Shown in pieces: positions 1-12,699 of a stretch of DNA of 64,000 nt. A model generated the notes under the pieces. That model searched no databases and was not told the origin of the DNA. It saw nothing but the letters and a program-made list of their open reading frames with translations. The stretch's first letter is position 1. Each line of letters begins with the position of its first letter. The position numbers and the translations under genes were made by a program. This DNA is from Apricaphanius iberus (lineage: Eukaryota > Chordata > Actinopteri > Cyprinodontiformes > Aphaniidae), in contig JAPXFQ010002103.1 of NCBI GenBank assembly GCA_028564705.1, forward strand, positions 620,001 to 684,000, in the 5' to 3' direction.

Positions 1-1959
1 AACAGGCCAGGAACCAGCTGACAAGAGGGATCAAAGCAGCAAAGAGGAACTACAGTGCTAAGCTTAAGGACCGTTTTTCTGCTAACGACCCCTCTGCAGT
101 TTGGAGCTACCTGCAGACCATTACTAACTGTAGGAGACCATCCCCCCACCCTGTGGAGAGCCCCCGCCTGGCTGAGGACCTCAACGACTTCTTTTCCAGG
201 TTTGAAAGGACTTTCACACCTCCCACCTCCCCCACCATCTCCATCACAAAAGACCCAGCTTCACCCCAAACCACCCACGTACCTGCCTTGACGATCTGCG
301 AACAGGACGTGCGCCAGCTATTTCAGAGACAGAAAATTAAAAAGGCTCAGGGACCAGACGGAGTGTCCCCAGCCTCTCTGAAATTCTGTGCTGACCAGCT
401 GGCTCCCATCTTCACCCAGATCTTCAATAACTCCCTGGAGCTGTGTGAGGTCCCCTCCTGCCTCAAACGCTCCACCATCATACCGGTTCCCAAGAAGTCC
501 CCAGTCACTGGATTAAATGACTACAGACCAGTTGCCCTAACATCTGTGGTCATGAAATCCTTTGAGCGTCTGGTACTGACCCACCTGAAGGACATCACAG
601 ATCCCCTGCTAGACCCCCTGCAGTTCGCCTACAGATCAAACAGGTCAGTGGATGATGCCGTCAACATGGCTCTACACTACATCCTGCACCATCTAGACTC
701 TGCAGGTACCTACGCTCGGGTCCTGTTTGTGGACTTCAGCTCTGCGTTTAACACCATTGTCCCAGAGCTCCTCCACCAAAAACTGTCCCAGCTCACCGTG
801 CCTCCATCCACCTGTCAGTGGATTACCAGTTTCCTGACTGACAGGAGGCAGCAGGTGAAACTGGGTAAGTTCACATCCAGCTCCCGTTCCCTCAGCATCG
901 GCGCCCCCCAGGGATGTGTTCTCTCCCCACTGCTCTTCTCCCTTTACACCACTGACTGCACGTCGAGGGACCCTTCTGTGAAACTCCTGAAGTTTGCAGA
1001 TGACACCACCGTCATTGGACTCATCCGCGACGGCGACGAGTCTGTGTACAGAAAGGAAGTGGAACAGCTGGTTCTCTGGTGCAGTCAGAACCACCTGGAG
1101 CTAAACCCGCTCAAAACTGTGGAGATGACAGTGGACTTCAGGAAGAGACCACCATCAACATCTCCTCTCATGATCCTCAACAAGCCAGTCCCCACAGTGG
1201 AGTCTTTCAGGTTCCTAGGATCCACCATCACACGGGACCTGAAGTGGACCTCACACATCAACATAATAAGGAAAAAGGCCCAGCAAAGGCTGTACTTTCT
1301 GCGTCAGCTCAGGAAGTTCAACCTGCCCCAGGAGCTGCTGATCATCTTCTACACAGCAATAGTCCAGTCTGTCCTGACCTCATCCATCTCTGTCTGGTTC
1401 GGATCCGTCACCAGGCAAGACAAGGACAGACTGCAGAGAACAGTCAGGACTGCAGAGAGGATCATAGGAACCGATCTTCCCTCCATTCAGGACCTATTCC
1501 GGGCCAGGGTCAGGAAGCGGGCCAGGAAAATCACCTCTGACCCCTCACACCCTGGCCACAATCTGTTTAGGCTCCTCCCCTCAGGTCGGCGTTACAGAGC
1601 GTTGTACGCCAAAACCACCCGACACAAAAACAGTTTTTTCCCCCAGGCTGTCGCTCTGACGAACTCTGTCTAGTCACAGTGTGTGAGTGCACTCACATAA
1701 CAATAAACTATAACTCTGCACTTCTGTACATACTCACTGTAAAATAACCCCGGCTTGGTGTATATATTATCCTTTATTATTTACGATCTGATATTTATTT
1801 GTATTTTTACTTATTTTTGTTCTTATTTTTCTTTTTTTCTTTTTTTATTTCACTTATTCAAGTTCTGTACTGGAGAAAAAAGTTTGCCGGAGTCAAATTC
1901 CTTGTATGTGACATACTTGGCCAATAAACTGATTCTGATTCTGATTCTGATTCTGATTT
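1..1959 (+). mobile_element. L2-like non-LTR retrotransposon, 3' part
   Basis: The window opens inside a LINE: the reading frame is already open at position 3 and runs to a stop at 1671-1673, followed by an AT-rich 3' UTR. The element ends in tandem GATTCT hexamers (about 1931-1958), a 3' end typical of L2-type LINEs in fish. The endonuclease half and the 5' end lie outside the window. The 3' end directly abuts a decayed Tc1 transposase gene, so the LINE probably inserted into that transposon. The clade assignment (L2/jockey group) rests on recognising the protein style and 3' hexamers, not on a search. Confidence 0.85.
3..1673 (+). CDS. LINE ORF2, reverse transcriptase part (5' end outside window)
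   Basis: This is 556 codons of uninterrupted reverse transcriptase sequence, continuous with the left edge, so the true start is upstream. The protein copies the LINE RNA at a nicked target. Visible motifs: a GPDG/SPASLKF segment near the start of the RT domain, NDYRPVAL (fingers), a VDFSSAFNT palm block carrying the first aspartate, GAPQGCVLSPLLF, and the catalytic FADD box at 993-1004. A C-terminal region with HNLFRLLPSGRRYRALYAKT is typical of this LINE group. No frameshift or stop is seen over 1.67 kb, unlike every other LINE in the window, which points to a young insertion. Whether the whole element is intact cannot be judged, because the apurinic endonuclease domain is not in view. Confidence 0.85.
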   Translation, partial: QARNQLTRGIKAAKRNYSAKLKDRFSANDPSAVWSYLQTITNCRRPSPHPVESPRLAEDLNDFFSRFERTFTPPTSPTISITKDPASPQTTHVPALTICEQDVRQLFQRQKIKKAQGPDGVSPASLKFCADQLAPIFTQIFNNSLELCEVPSCLKRSTIIPVPKKSPVTGLNDYRPVALTSVVMKSFERLVLTHLKDITDPLLDPLQFAYRSNRSVDDAVNMALHYILHHLDSAGTYARVLFVDFSSAFNTIVPELLHQKLSQLTVPPSTCQWITSFLTDRRQQVKLGKFTSSSRSLSIGAPQGCVLSPLLFSLYTTDCTSRDPSVKLLKFADDTTVIGLIRDGDESVYRKEVEQLVLWCSQNHLELNPLKTVEMTVDFRKRPPSTSPLMILNKPVPTVESFRFLGSTITRDLKWTSHINIIRKKAQQRLYFLRQLRKFNLPQELLIIFYTAIVQSVLTSSISVWFGSVTRQDKDRLQRTVRTAERIIGTDLPSIQDLFRARVRKRARKITSDPSHPGHNLFRLLPSGRRYRALYAKTTRHKNSFFPQAVALTNSV

Positions 1960-3117
1960 CTGAACGAATAGACTGTTCCCAGAGTGCTGTATCAAGGCAC
2001 CTCAGTGGGAAATCTGTGGGAAGGAAAAAGTGTGGCAGAAAACGCTGCACAACGAGAAGAGGTGACCGGACCCTGAGGAAGATTGTGGAGAAGGACCGAT
2101 TCCAGACCTTGGGGGACCTGCAGAAGCAGTGGACTGAGTCTGGAGTAGAAACATCCAGAACCACCGTGCACAGCAGGCGTGTGCAGGAAATGGGAAACAG
2201 CGGCAGAAGAGCCTGACCTGGGCTACAGAGAAGCAGCACTGGACTGCTGCTCAGTGGTCCAAAGTACTTTTTCAGATGAAAGCAAATTTTGCATGTGTTT
2301 CGGTAATCAAGGTGCCAGAGTCTGGAGGAAGATTTGGGAGAAGGAAATGCCAAAATGCCTGAAGTCCAGTGTCAAGTACCCACAGTCAGTGATGGTCTGG
2401 GGTGCCATGTCAGCTACTGGTGTTGGTCCACTGTGTTTTATCACGGCAGGGTCAATGAAGCTAGCTGTCAGGAGATTTTGGAGCACTTCATGCTTCCATC
2501 TGCTGAAAAGCTTCATGGAGATGAAGATTTCATTTTCCAGCATGACCTTGCACCTGCTCACAGTGCCAAAACCTCTGCTAAATGGTTTACTGACCATGGG
2601 ATTACTGTACTGAATTGGACTGCCAACTCTCCTGACCTGAACCCCATAGAGAATCTGTGGGATATTGTGAAAAGAAAGTTGAGAGAAGCAAGACCCAACA
2701 CTCTGGATGAGCTTAAGGCCGGTATCGAAGCACCCTGGGCCTCCATAACACCTCAGCAGTGCCACAGGCTGATTGGCTCCATGCCACGCCGCATTGAAGC
2801 AGTAATTTCTGCAAAAGGATTCCCCACCAAGTATTGAGTGCATAACTGAACATAATTATTTGAAGGTTGACTTTTTTTCGTATTAAAAACACTTTTCTTT
2901 TATTGGTCGGATGAAATTTGCTAATTGTTTTTATTTAGGAATTTTGGGTTTTCATGAGCTGTTTGCCAAAATCATCAATGTTAAAACAATAAAAGGCTTG
3001 AACTACTTCAGTTGTGTGTAATGAATCTAAAATATATGAAAGTCTAATGTTTATCAGTAACTTACAGAAAATAATTAACTTTATCACAATATGCTAATTG
3101 TTTTAGAAGGAACTGTA
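1960..3117 (+). mobile_element. Tc1-like (DD34E) transposon, 5' truncated by LINE junction
   Basis: Downstream of the LINE hexamers the sequence becomes a Tc1-family transposase gene with a long 3' flank. The right end reads ...TTTTAGAAGGAACTG followed by TA at 3116-3117, matching the CAGT-start/TA-target pattern of Tc1 elements. The left terminal repeat and the transposase N-terminus are not present to the right of the LINE. The simplest reading is that they lie beyond the left edge of the window, separated by the LINE insertion. The right flank (from 3118) matches a TTAA-type MITE that recurs at 54640, so this transposon had itself inserted in that MITE. Confidence 0.75.
1968..2837 (+). pseudogene. 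Tc1 transposase, frameshifted
   Basis: Three reading frames must be joined to follow the protein. About 1968-2216 gives the DNA-binding part (SQSAVSRHLSGKSVGRKK, then GRKRCTT). About 2217-2440 gives the first catalytic block (FSDESKF) and SVMVWGAMS. From about 2445 to the TGA at 2835-2837 comes the rest, including FIFQHDLAPAH and SPDLNPIENLW. The second aspartate and the glutamate are separated by 34 residues, so this is a DD34E enzyme. Frameshifts lie near 2200 and 2445, and the N-terminal end is missing. It cannot encode active transposase. Function in the family: cut-and-paste transposition at TA sites. Confidence 0.85.
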
Positions 3118-4877
3118 TACAAAACATGCAAAACAATAAAGTTCTAGGCCAAAATATAATTCTCACATAAAGGGAGTTCATCAGCTCAATTCTAGACACT
3201 TTCAGAATGAGCTGTTTAGAGGACTTTGTCATTTTAGCTAATTAGGGGTTCCAGGCCACGCCCACCCATCTTGTTACTAAGCTGTTGGTTTGCCAGCTCT
3301 GAGAATGGTTTGGAATTGTTATTGGTGGGTGGGTTGTGACTTATGGGAGGATCTTTGTTGACATCTTTGTGCTCATGTGCAAGTGGTTGGGTAGCAAGAA
3401 AAAACACAAAATGAAGGGCTTTAGAGACGCAATTAACACTTTCAAAAGAGTTAGTGGGAAAAATCCCTGATATATATTAGCAATTAATGCCTGAAGACAG
3501 GGAAAGCTTTAGAGAGAAATTTCAAATTTCTTGACGGCGAAATCTTAAGTTATTTAAAGAACCACTTTGTAACTTCTGGTGTCATATAGTTTCGGGGTGA
3601 TTAGCCACGGCGTTTATCAGTTTTCCCTTCATGTCAGTGACAGCATCAATGACACCCCATCATCAGGCTACTGATTGGTCAATGCGGCACAAATTGACAC
3701 TGAAGTTATGATTTTTCAACTTCAGTGGCAGATGTGTGTCAATGCGCTTCTACATTGACTTTACATGCAAACCTGACGCACACAACGCCTTCAACACGTT
3801 ATTTTTGATTTACTCTAAGGTGATAATGATTTGAGTTTGACTGGAGGATTCTTTTTGGGACTTTCATTCGGATTTGTCAAGTAGAACCTGGTGACTCGAC
3901 TTGGATTAATCCTAGGGGACTTGGATTTGCACTTGGACCCGAACACTAAAGACTTGTGTGCGACTTGGACTTGAGAAAAGGTGACTTGACTACCATGCAT
4001 GCACACAATTACAAGCAAGTTAAAACAAGGACATTATTCTGGTTACAGATGAGCCAGGTCAGAGGAGCTATTGGCACAAAATGCAAGAAAATCATATCAC
4101 GTCTAAATATGTCTAAATACAATCAGAATTCAATAGGATGTCCTCATTTTTAGACTATCTGCATTGATGCTCTTCATTTTAGAAGCACGCTTTTAGATCA
4201 AATGAACTTCCCTGTTTACCATTTAAACCCCTTAATTACTTAGTCAGCTATAATTTATATCTGCACCTCTTTCTGATTGTAGGGGGGGTTTGGTCAAGTC
4301 CCATTTCTTCCCATGATGCATTGTTGTAGAAAAACCAGTCCCATAAAAACCTCCATTAAACTTCTTGTCATATATTGACCGGCTGTCAGTCCAGAGGGGT
4401 GCAGTAAACAAGCCCATAAGAAATTGATTGTGCTTTTTACACAACACTCCTCATTACGCTGGGAGCTAAATGAGCTGTGCGTGTGTTGATGCTCATTAGA
4501 AAAGAAATGACATTTGCCAGCCAGTGTTGCCCACAGTAATGTTGGGAGTCCCTCTGGTTTCAGTTCAGTGAAAGCAGACAGACAGAAGGACAACAGCAAT
4601 GATCTTAAAGATGACTGTGCCTTTCAATGTGGGAAGGGTTATACTTATGACTGCATCTCAGTCAAATCAGAATATAATTAGAAAATGATTTTATTTTCTT
4701 ATTTAGGGGTAGTTAATTCCAAATACTACTTATGACGTTGCAAAGAGGCACTTTTCAAACGGCTTGTAGAAGCACAAGATTTTCACACACAAAAATTTGA
4801 TGCAGAGGCAGCAGAGATCCAGATGGAAACACAAAATGATGAAAAATAGCTAAAATTGCATGATATGTCCACTTTAA
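3118..4877 (+). mobile_element. TTAA-type interspersed repeat, copy A (composite)
   Basis: The segment 3118-3330 (AGAATGAGCTGTTTAGAGG, then a GCCACGCCCACC block) resembles 54700-54850. The right part, 4735-4877 (GCACTTTTCAAACGGCTTGTAG, then ATATGTCCACTTTAA), matches the right side of the copy at 54640 and the mirrored copy ending at 13593. The right terminus is TTAA at 4874-4877. The left terminus is interrupted by the Tc1 element. The middle (about 3340-4730) is longer than expected and includes other repeat material, so the copy is probably composite. No coding capacity is seen. The family looks non-autonomous. Confidence 0.55.
3830..4010 (+). repeat. Degenerate GACTTG-rich repeat
   Basis: Repeated variants of GACTTGGA/GACTTG/GACTCGACTTGG occur through this stretch. 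It looks like a decayed tandem repeat. No protein-coding signal is seen. Confidence 0.45.
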
Positions 4878-5167
4878 AAATTGGTGGTAGAGGGGTGACA
4901 TCATTGCAGACGACCTTCAGGCCTAGAAGTGGTTATCCCAAAGTTCAGTCCCGTCCACACGGACCTTTTCTGCATGAGATGAGAGTGCCATACTGACTGC
5001 TTTAGGCAACAAAAAAATGATACTACATTTGTTTGAACTAATATAACCAAATTCCACTGCATGTGAACACCATCCCAGCTTAAATGAGCTATTACAGGCC
5101 TGGGTACTCACGCTTCTGGAAGTGATGAGAGTCATAGCAGAAATATTAAAATAGGTGTGACATCAAC

Positions 5168-5516
5168 TAGGGATGTAACGATGCCATTAAAACATTTTTT
5201 TGGATCTGAGTACTTGCTGATACAGAGTACCAATGCAGATTCTTCTACCACATAAAACAATGTAATGAACTGGAAGACAGGTTTTCTTCTCTGCTTGTCA
5301 CAACAAATGATGGTGATTAGATAAAAAATGAAATGTGAATAAAAATGATGACAAACGTAAAACTTCAAGTGAAAAATAAACATTTCCTTTGAAATTATTG
5401 CAAAATTTCCACATTTTAAGTATCGGTTCACAGTATTGGCTAAATAACTTATACCGATACGAGTACAATTGAACGGCATCGGCCCTGATACCAGTATCGT
5501 ATCGGTGCATCACTGC
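5168..5516 (+). mobile_element. hAT-like MITE (TAGGGATG... / ...ATCGGTGCATC), copy 1
   Basis: It starts TAGGGATGTAACGATG and ends GTATCGGTGCATCACTG. The inside has runs such as ACCGATACGAGTAC and CCAGTATCGTATCGG. A second copy of the same repeat at 22146-24136 shares internal blocks (GAGTACCAATGC, TTCTACCACA, CACATTTTAAGTATC). There is no ORF, so it is non-autonomous. The hAT assignment is inferred from the terminal sequence style. I did not find a clean 8-bp target duplication. Confidence 0.6.
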
Positions 5517-6946
<1,430 letters not shown>

Positions 6947-6970
6947 ACAAACGAACCACAAACACCAAAT

Positions 6971-7150
6971 TAGGAATGTGTGTTGGGGCAAGAAAGTGAT
7001 ATGCTATGCATCACGATACAAAGGGGATAATAAAATATATTTAAAAATACTATGGATAAGACTATATATATATATATATATATAAAAACAAACTGATACT
7101 TTGCTTTTGAATATCAATGCAGCATCGTGACATAAAATATATAGGGATGA
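6971..7150 (+). mobile_element. ATATC-rich MITE, fragment (copy 1 of 4)
   Basis: It begins AGGAATGTGTGTTGGGGCAAG and continues with ATGCATCACGATACAAAGGGG, matching the left part of 19074-19470 and 41350-41660. An internal (TA)n tract at about 7063-7084 and a degraded ending (TATAGGGATGAAAC) follow. It has no coding capacity. Confidence 0.6.
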
Positions 7151-7244
7151 AACAAACTATATATTGCCAGTGATCAGTTTATCACATGACTGACTTTAGT
7201 GCCAATAAACCAGTTCTAATGAACAAGTAGGGAGGGAACACTGA

Positions 7245-7355
7245 GATGGATTTTGAATCTGGGCCTAGGGCTCTTTCTCCTTGGAGAGTGGATGTTCCAT
7301 CGGTGCATGCGTGGGTTCTCTCCGGGTACTCCAGCTTCCTGCCACAGGCCAAAAG
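7245..7355 (+). mobile_element. tRNA-derived SINE, internal fragment
   Basis: GTGGATGTTCCATC, GGTGCATGCGTGGGTTCTCT and CCGGGTACTCCAGCTTCCTG correspond to the body of the same SINE seen more completely at 52667-52995. The tRNA-like head is degraded (GAATCTGGGCC). The copy is truncated at both ends. Confidence 0.65.
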
Positions 7356-7432
7356 TAGGAATGTTATTAGATCTTTTCTTTTTATCGGTTTATTGGGACA
7401 CATCACATAATGTTACATGTGATTTTTCCCTT

Positions 7433-7960
7433 TAATTCAATTCAATTCAGTTTATTTATATAGCGCCATTTCACAACAGATGTCACCTCAAGGCACTTTA
7501 CAAAAATAGTTATTACAATACAATGTTTAGTGTAGAAATTACAGAACCACAGAAGATTGCGTCGTGGAATTCTCAGCAATCCCTCATACTGAGCAAGCAT
7601 GCAGCGACAGTGGGAAGGAAAAACTCCCTTTTAACAGGAAGAAACCTCCGGCAGAACCAGGCTCAGCACAAGCGGTTATCTGCCGCGACCGTCTGTGGCT
7701 TGGAGAATACATAACAGAGATACAGAAAGAGCAATAGAACTGATGCAGAAGTTTGTTGCAGGACGTGGAGAATTTTCCGTCACTGCAATGCCATCTTAGT
7801 CAGGGTCGTCAAGCAGGGCTAATCCGGAGCACCTACTATAATAGAAAACAGGTTAGTGCTTGAATTGACAGCACATCATGCAGTTGGGGAGAAGTAGGAG
7901 AGAAAGTAGGAACAGACCCTAATAATGTCCTCCAACAGCCTAGCCTAAAGCAGCATAGCT
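7433..7960 (-). mobile_element. Interspersed repeat with LINE-like 3' end, antisense
   Basis: Read on the minus strand, the terminus is AAAGTGCCTTGAGGTGACAT ... GGCGCTATATAAATAAA followed by CTGAATTGAATTGA. This is the same 3' tail seen in plus orientation at 24765-24835. The body contains GGAAGGAAAAACTCCC, AACAGGAAGAAACCTCC and CAGAACCAGGCTCAGC, a very common fish repeat. No intact protein frame is seen. The parent LINE clade is not resolved. Confidence 0.65.
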
Positions 7961-8507
7961 ACTAACATTAACCTGTCTCCTAGCTACTAGGAGACCTGGC
8001 TACCAACACTCTGTCTGAGTCCTCCTGATCGAGGCTCAGCCCGTGGACGGTGTAGGGCCGGTAACGGCCCCCGTCATGCCGGGGTCTTCTCGGAGTCGGG
8101 TTGTTTGAGAATGCAGCCCAAAGTGGGTGGTAAACTCCATCTAAGGCTAAATACCGGCACGAGACCGATAGTCGACAACTATCTTAAGGAAAAATAGACA
8201 GAACTGAGAGGACAGAGTTGAAGAGGGCGAGAAACGTTTAAGAGATAAACGGGTGGGGTCCGCACAGTCTGCCCGGGGGATTCAACCCGGCAGGTAATGG
8301 GCGGCCGCACTGTGCGGGAGGATCCCCTTGAGGGACCTCTCTCCGGCGCTGGCTGGCCCCCGTGGGGCGCATTTCTTCCGCGGCGGTAAGCCGCGACCGG
8401 CTACGGATCTTTACCTGGCTTACATTAATCTATCTCTACCTAGCTACTCTACCTCTTCCTATCTCTTCCTAACTTTTGACACTCTGCCTGACTACTAACA
8501 TTAACCT
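7959..8507 (+). repeat. 16-bp direct repeats flanking the 28S-like segment
   Basis: CTACTAACATTAACCT occurs at 7959-7974 and again, identical, at 8492-8507, on either side of the rRNA-derived stretch. This may be a target-site duplication from insertion of the 7975-8491 segment. A chance or internal duplication cannot be excluded, because the flanks are also rich in CTAGCTACT-like words. Confidence 0.5.
8012..8410 (+). pseudogene. 28S rRNA-derived pseudogene fragment (D1/D2 region)
   Basis: The stretch reads like the 5' domain of large-subunit rRNA in sense orientation: GAGTCCTCCTGATCGAGG, CTTCTCGGAGTCGGGTTGTT, GGTAAACTCCATCTAAGGCT, ATACCGGCACGAGACCGATAG, AAACGGGTGGGGTCCGC, GATTCAACCCGGCAGG and CGCGACCGGCTACGGATC follow in the order expected for the 28S C1 core and D2 expansion. 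It is sharply GC-richer than its neighbours. The core after GATAGTCGACAA, which is nearly invariant in functional 28S, is visibly altered and shortened (8176-8235), so this is a decayed copy. Only about 400 bp is present, with no 5.8S, ITS or downstream 28S. It lies about 0.5 kb upstream of the camk1d leader. Family identity is from recognition, not alignment. Confidence 0.85.
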
Positions 8508-8855
8508 TTACAATAAACAAACATACAAACCATCAAACAGAATGAAAACAAAAACAGAACAAATCACAAAACCATTCCACCCCCCACCCTAGTCCATTTT
8601 AAAATGGAAAATCTCATCAACTATTTCATTTGTACATTTCAATTAAGTTGGGAACACAGCTGGATCAGAGAAAATAATGAATAGAGAAAGAGAAGAAAAA
8701 AAGAAGAAGTATATCTCTCCTACCCCATACGAGTTGTAGTTACATTCCCAAAATATGAAATGAGAGGCTGTAATATAAAACTGTTTACTGATAAAACGTT
8801 TATTGTTTTATTTGGTTAGTTTTCTTTGTGGTTGTTAGAAAAGCTTTTGCTTTGA
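8411..8855. other. AT-rich flank between 28S fragment and promoter region
   Basis: It starts with CT-rich words (CTACCTAGCTACTCTACC), followed by A-rich sequence (AACAAACATACAAACC...AAAACAAAAACAG). I see no gene here. An ATATAAAAC at about 8772 is TATA-like but unsupported as a promoter element. Confidence 0.4.
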
Positions 8856-8896
8856 AAGCGCTTCCGGAAGTGCTCTTACCTTATTGTGACCTTGAC
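8856..8896 (+). promoter_or_regulatory. Candidate camk1d promoter motifs (ETS and ERR/SF-1 type)
   Basis: CTTCCGGAAG at 8861-8870, extended to GCGCTTCCGGAAGTGC, is a near-palindromic ETS-family site (CCGGAAGTG). TGACCTTGA at 8887-8895 is the reverse complement of TCAAGGTCA, the consensus for ERR and NR5A receptors. Both sit about 330-360 bp upstream of the start codon, just before the CAG-repeat leader. That is a plausible core-promoter position, since ETS sites are common in TATA-less promoters. The transcription start is not known from sequence. Confidence 0.4.
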
Positions 8897-8928
8897 AGTG
8901 AGCACTAGAGAGGGAGAGAGGAGAGAGT

Positions 8929-8958
<30 letters not shown>
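8929..8958 (+). repeat. (CAG)10 tract in the camk1d leader region
   Basis: Ten uninterrupted CAG units lie 264 bp upstream of the start codon, probably in or next to the 5' UTR. They are not translated in the camk1d frame. Confidence 0.9.
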
Positions 8959-8959
<1 letters not shown>

Positions 8960-8986
8960 GATACGGTGACCTGCAGGAGGACTCAC

Positions 8987-11160
<2,174 letters not shown>

Positions 11161-11645
11161 TTAAAGGCACAGTGTGTCATTTTCGGCCAGTAGGGGGTAG
11201 TGCATACCTAAATTATCAAAAGCATTCGGTATCTGTGTCTTCGAATAAGAAACTCAACAAACGCTCAATTCCCTGAGAATGGTCTATTTGCAGCAACATG
11301 ACGAGCACATTAGTCTCTCTTTCATCACTTGGAACTAGCGAAGAGGTAAAAATGTATTTATGGCAAAACTTTTTTGCATTTTGAGGGGAAATCAATGTTT
11401 TAATAGCGGGCGTGTTCCGTGCACTTTGTCCGTCCGGGCTCTTATAGAAGTAAAGACGTCATCTAATATGGCTTTCCCCTGAAAAGAGGACCCATGCCTA
11501 TGTATTTTAAAACTAATTTTTGGTGTCATATTTTACAATATCGGCAATATTTTGCAATTAATGTGCTTTACGTAATTATTATAACATAATATTTTAATGG
11601 CTATTTTCAAAGATGTACTGCAAAAACTACACACTGTCACTTTAA
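11161..11645. mobile_element. TTAA-flanked MITE (AAAGGCACAGTGTGT family)
   Basis: The left end, TTAAAGGCACAGTGTGTCAT, and the right end, whose reverse complement reads TTAAAGTGACAGTGTGTAGT, form imperfect terminal inverted repeats. TTAA lies at both boundaries (11161-11164 and 11642-11645), the target duplication of piggyBac/Kolobok-type elements. Internal GGCCAGTAGGGGGTAGTGC is a common fish repeat block. It has no transposase and is non-autonomous. Confidence 0.75.
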
Positions 11646-11665
11646 AAATAAAATACATGTTAGTT

Positions 11666-12675
11666 TTAAAGGGACATGTTATGCAGATGTCACTTTTTTT
11701 CCACTTTTTTTCCTGTAGTGTTGCCATTTGGTTTCTGCTGTATCTGTCAATACTCCAAACATTAATGGTTGAATATGGAACATGGGCACCAAAGTGACAT
11801 CTAGTGGGTTGAGGTTGTAGTTGCAATAACAAAATGGCATCTGGATGCCAGTTTTGTTGCCGTAACCGTCAGCATCATGTCCAGCGACGAATCTTACAGG
11901 GTAAGGACTATTTTGTACTGATAAGTTTAAAATACTAAACGAAAAGTAATATGACAAATATGAGTATAAGGCAAAAATAAGCTTTAGTACCTGTCCTCTC
12001 GGCATCTTATTTCGGTAGCTGAGTGGTATCCTCCACTCCTCTTGGTGATGTCCTCTATAAAAGTCTTAATTTATACTTTAGAAATGACAAACATCAGACA
12101 GATTTCACAGCATGCAGATTTGAATGAGGTGTATGGTGGGAGACCTATGTCAATACAGAAAGCTAGCTAGAAAAGTCTTTATAATAGCCACTCACTACAG
12201 CGGTGAAAGCGAGCCTGAGTGCTGGAGGAAACCACGTCCTTTTCTTTCCTTTACTTGGTGTGGAGGTTCATGCTGTCATATATATGAACAACATCATATA
12301 CACAAGTATTGCAAAGCTGTTTTACCGACAGCTAACTTTAGCTGTTAGCTAGCTTTCTTACCTTTCTCCATGAAAAATTCGGCATTTGCGTGTACGTTTT
12401 GACGCCGTAAAAGTTTTTTATTTGTGTCCAATCTGTTGTAGGCTTCACATAAACCAACTCTAGTTTTAGATCTTGTAAGGTCGCTCCTCTTCTGAGAAAG
12501 ATAATGAAATCTTTGGGGCTCAGACACAGCAGCTAAACGTACCGAGTGGTCCATTTTCTACGGTACATGTACAACACGCCGCTGTTGGCTGTAACATGAA
12601 ATATAAACACAGTGCGGTGGTCTGAAAAAGTTATCTTTTTAAAAAAAATGATTTTAGATTAAATATAACCTTTTA
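11666..12675. mobile_element. Possible TTAA-type repeat
   Basis: It opens TTAAAGGGACATGTTATGC, much like the ends at 54640 and 13593. A weak mirror (AATATAACCTTTTAA) sits at about 12662-12676. The interior (ACCAAAGTGACATCTAGTGG and so on) differs from the other copies, so it may be a related family or a chimera. There are no coding signals. Confidence 0.35.
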
Positions 12676-12699
12676 AGGAAAAGCACACTTCTAAACTCC

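Noticed and set aside
8030..8400. GC-rich block read as a CpG island of the camk1d promoter
   Set aside because: The composition is explained by 28S rRNA sequence; it may still act as one, but that was not the basis for a call.
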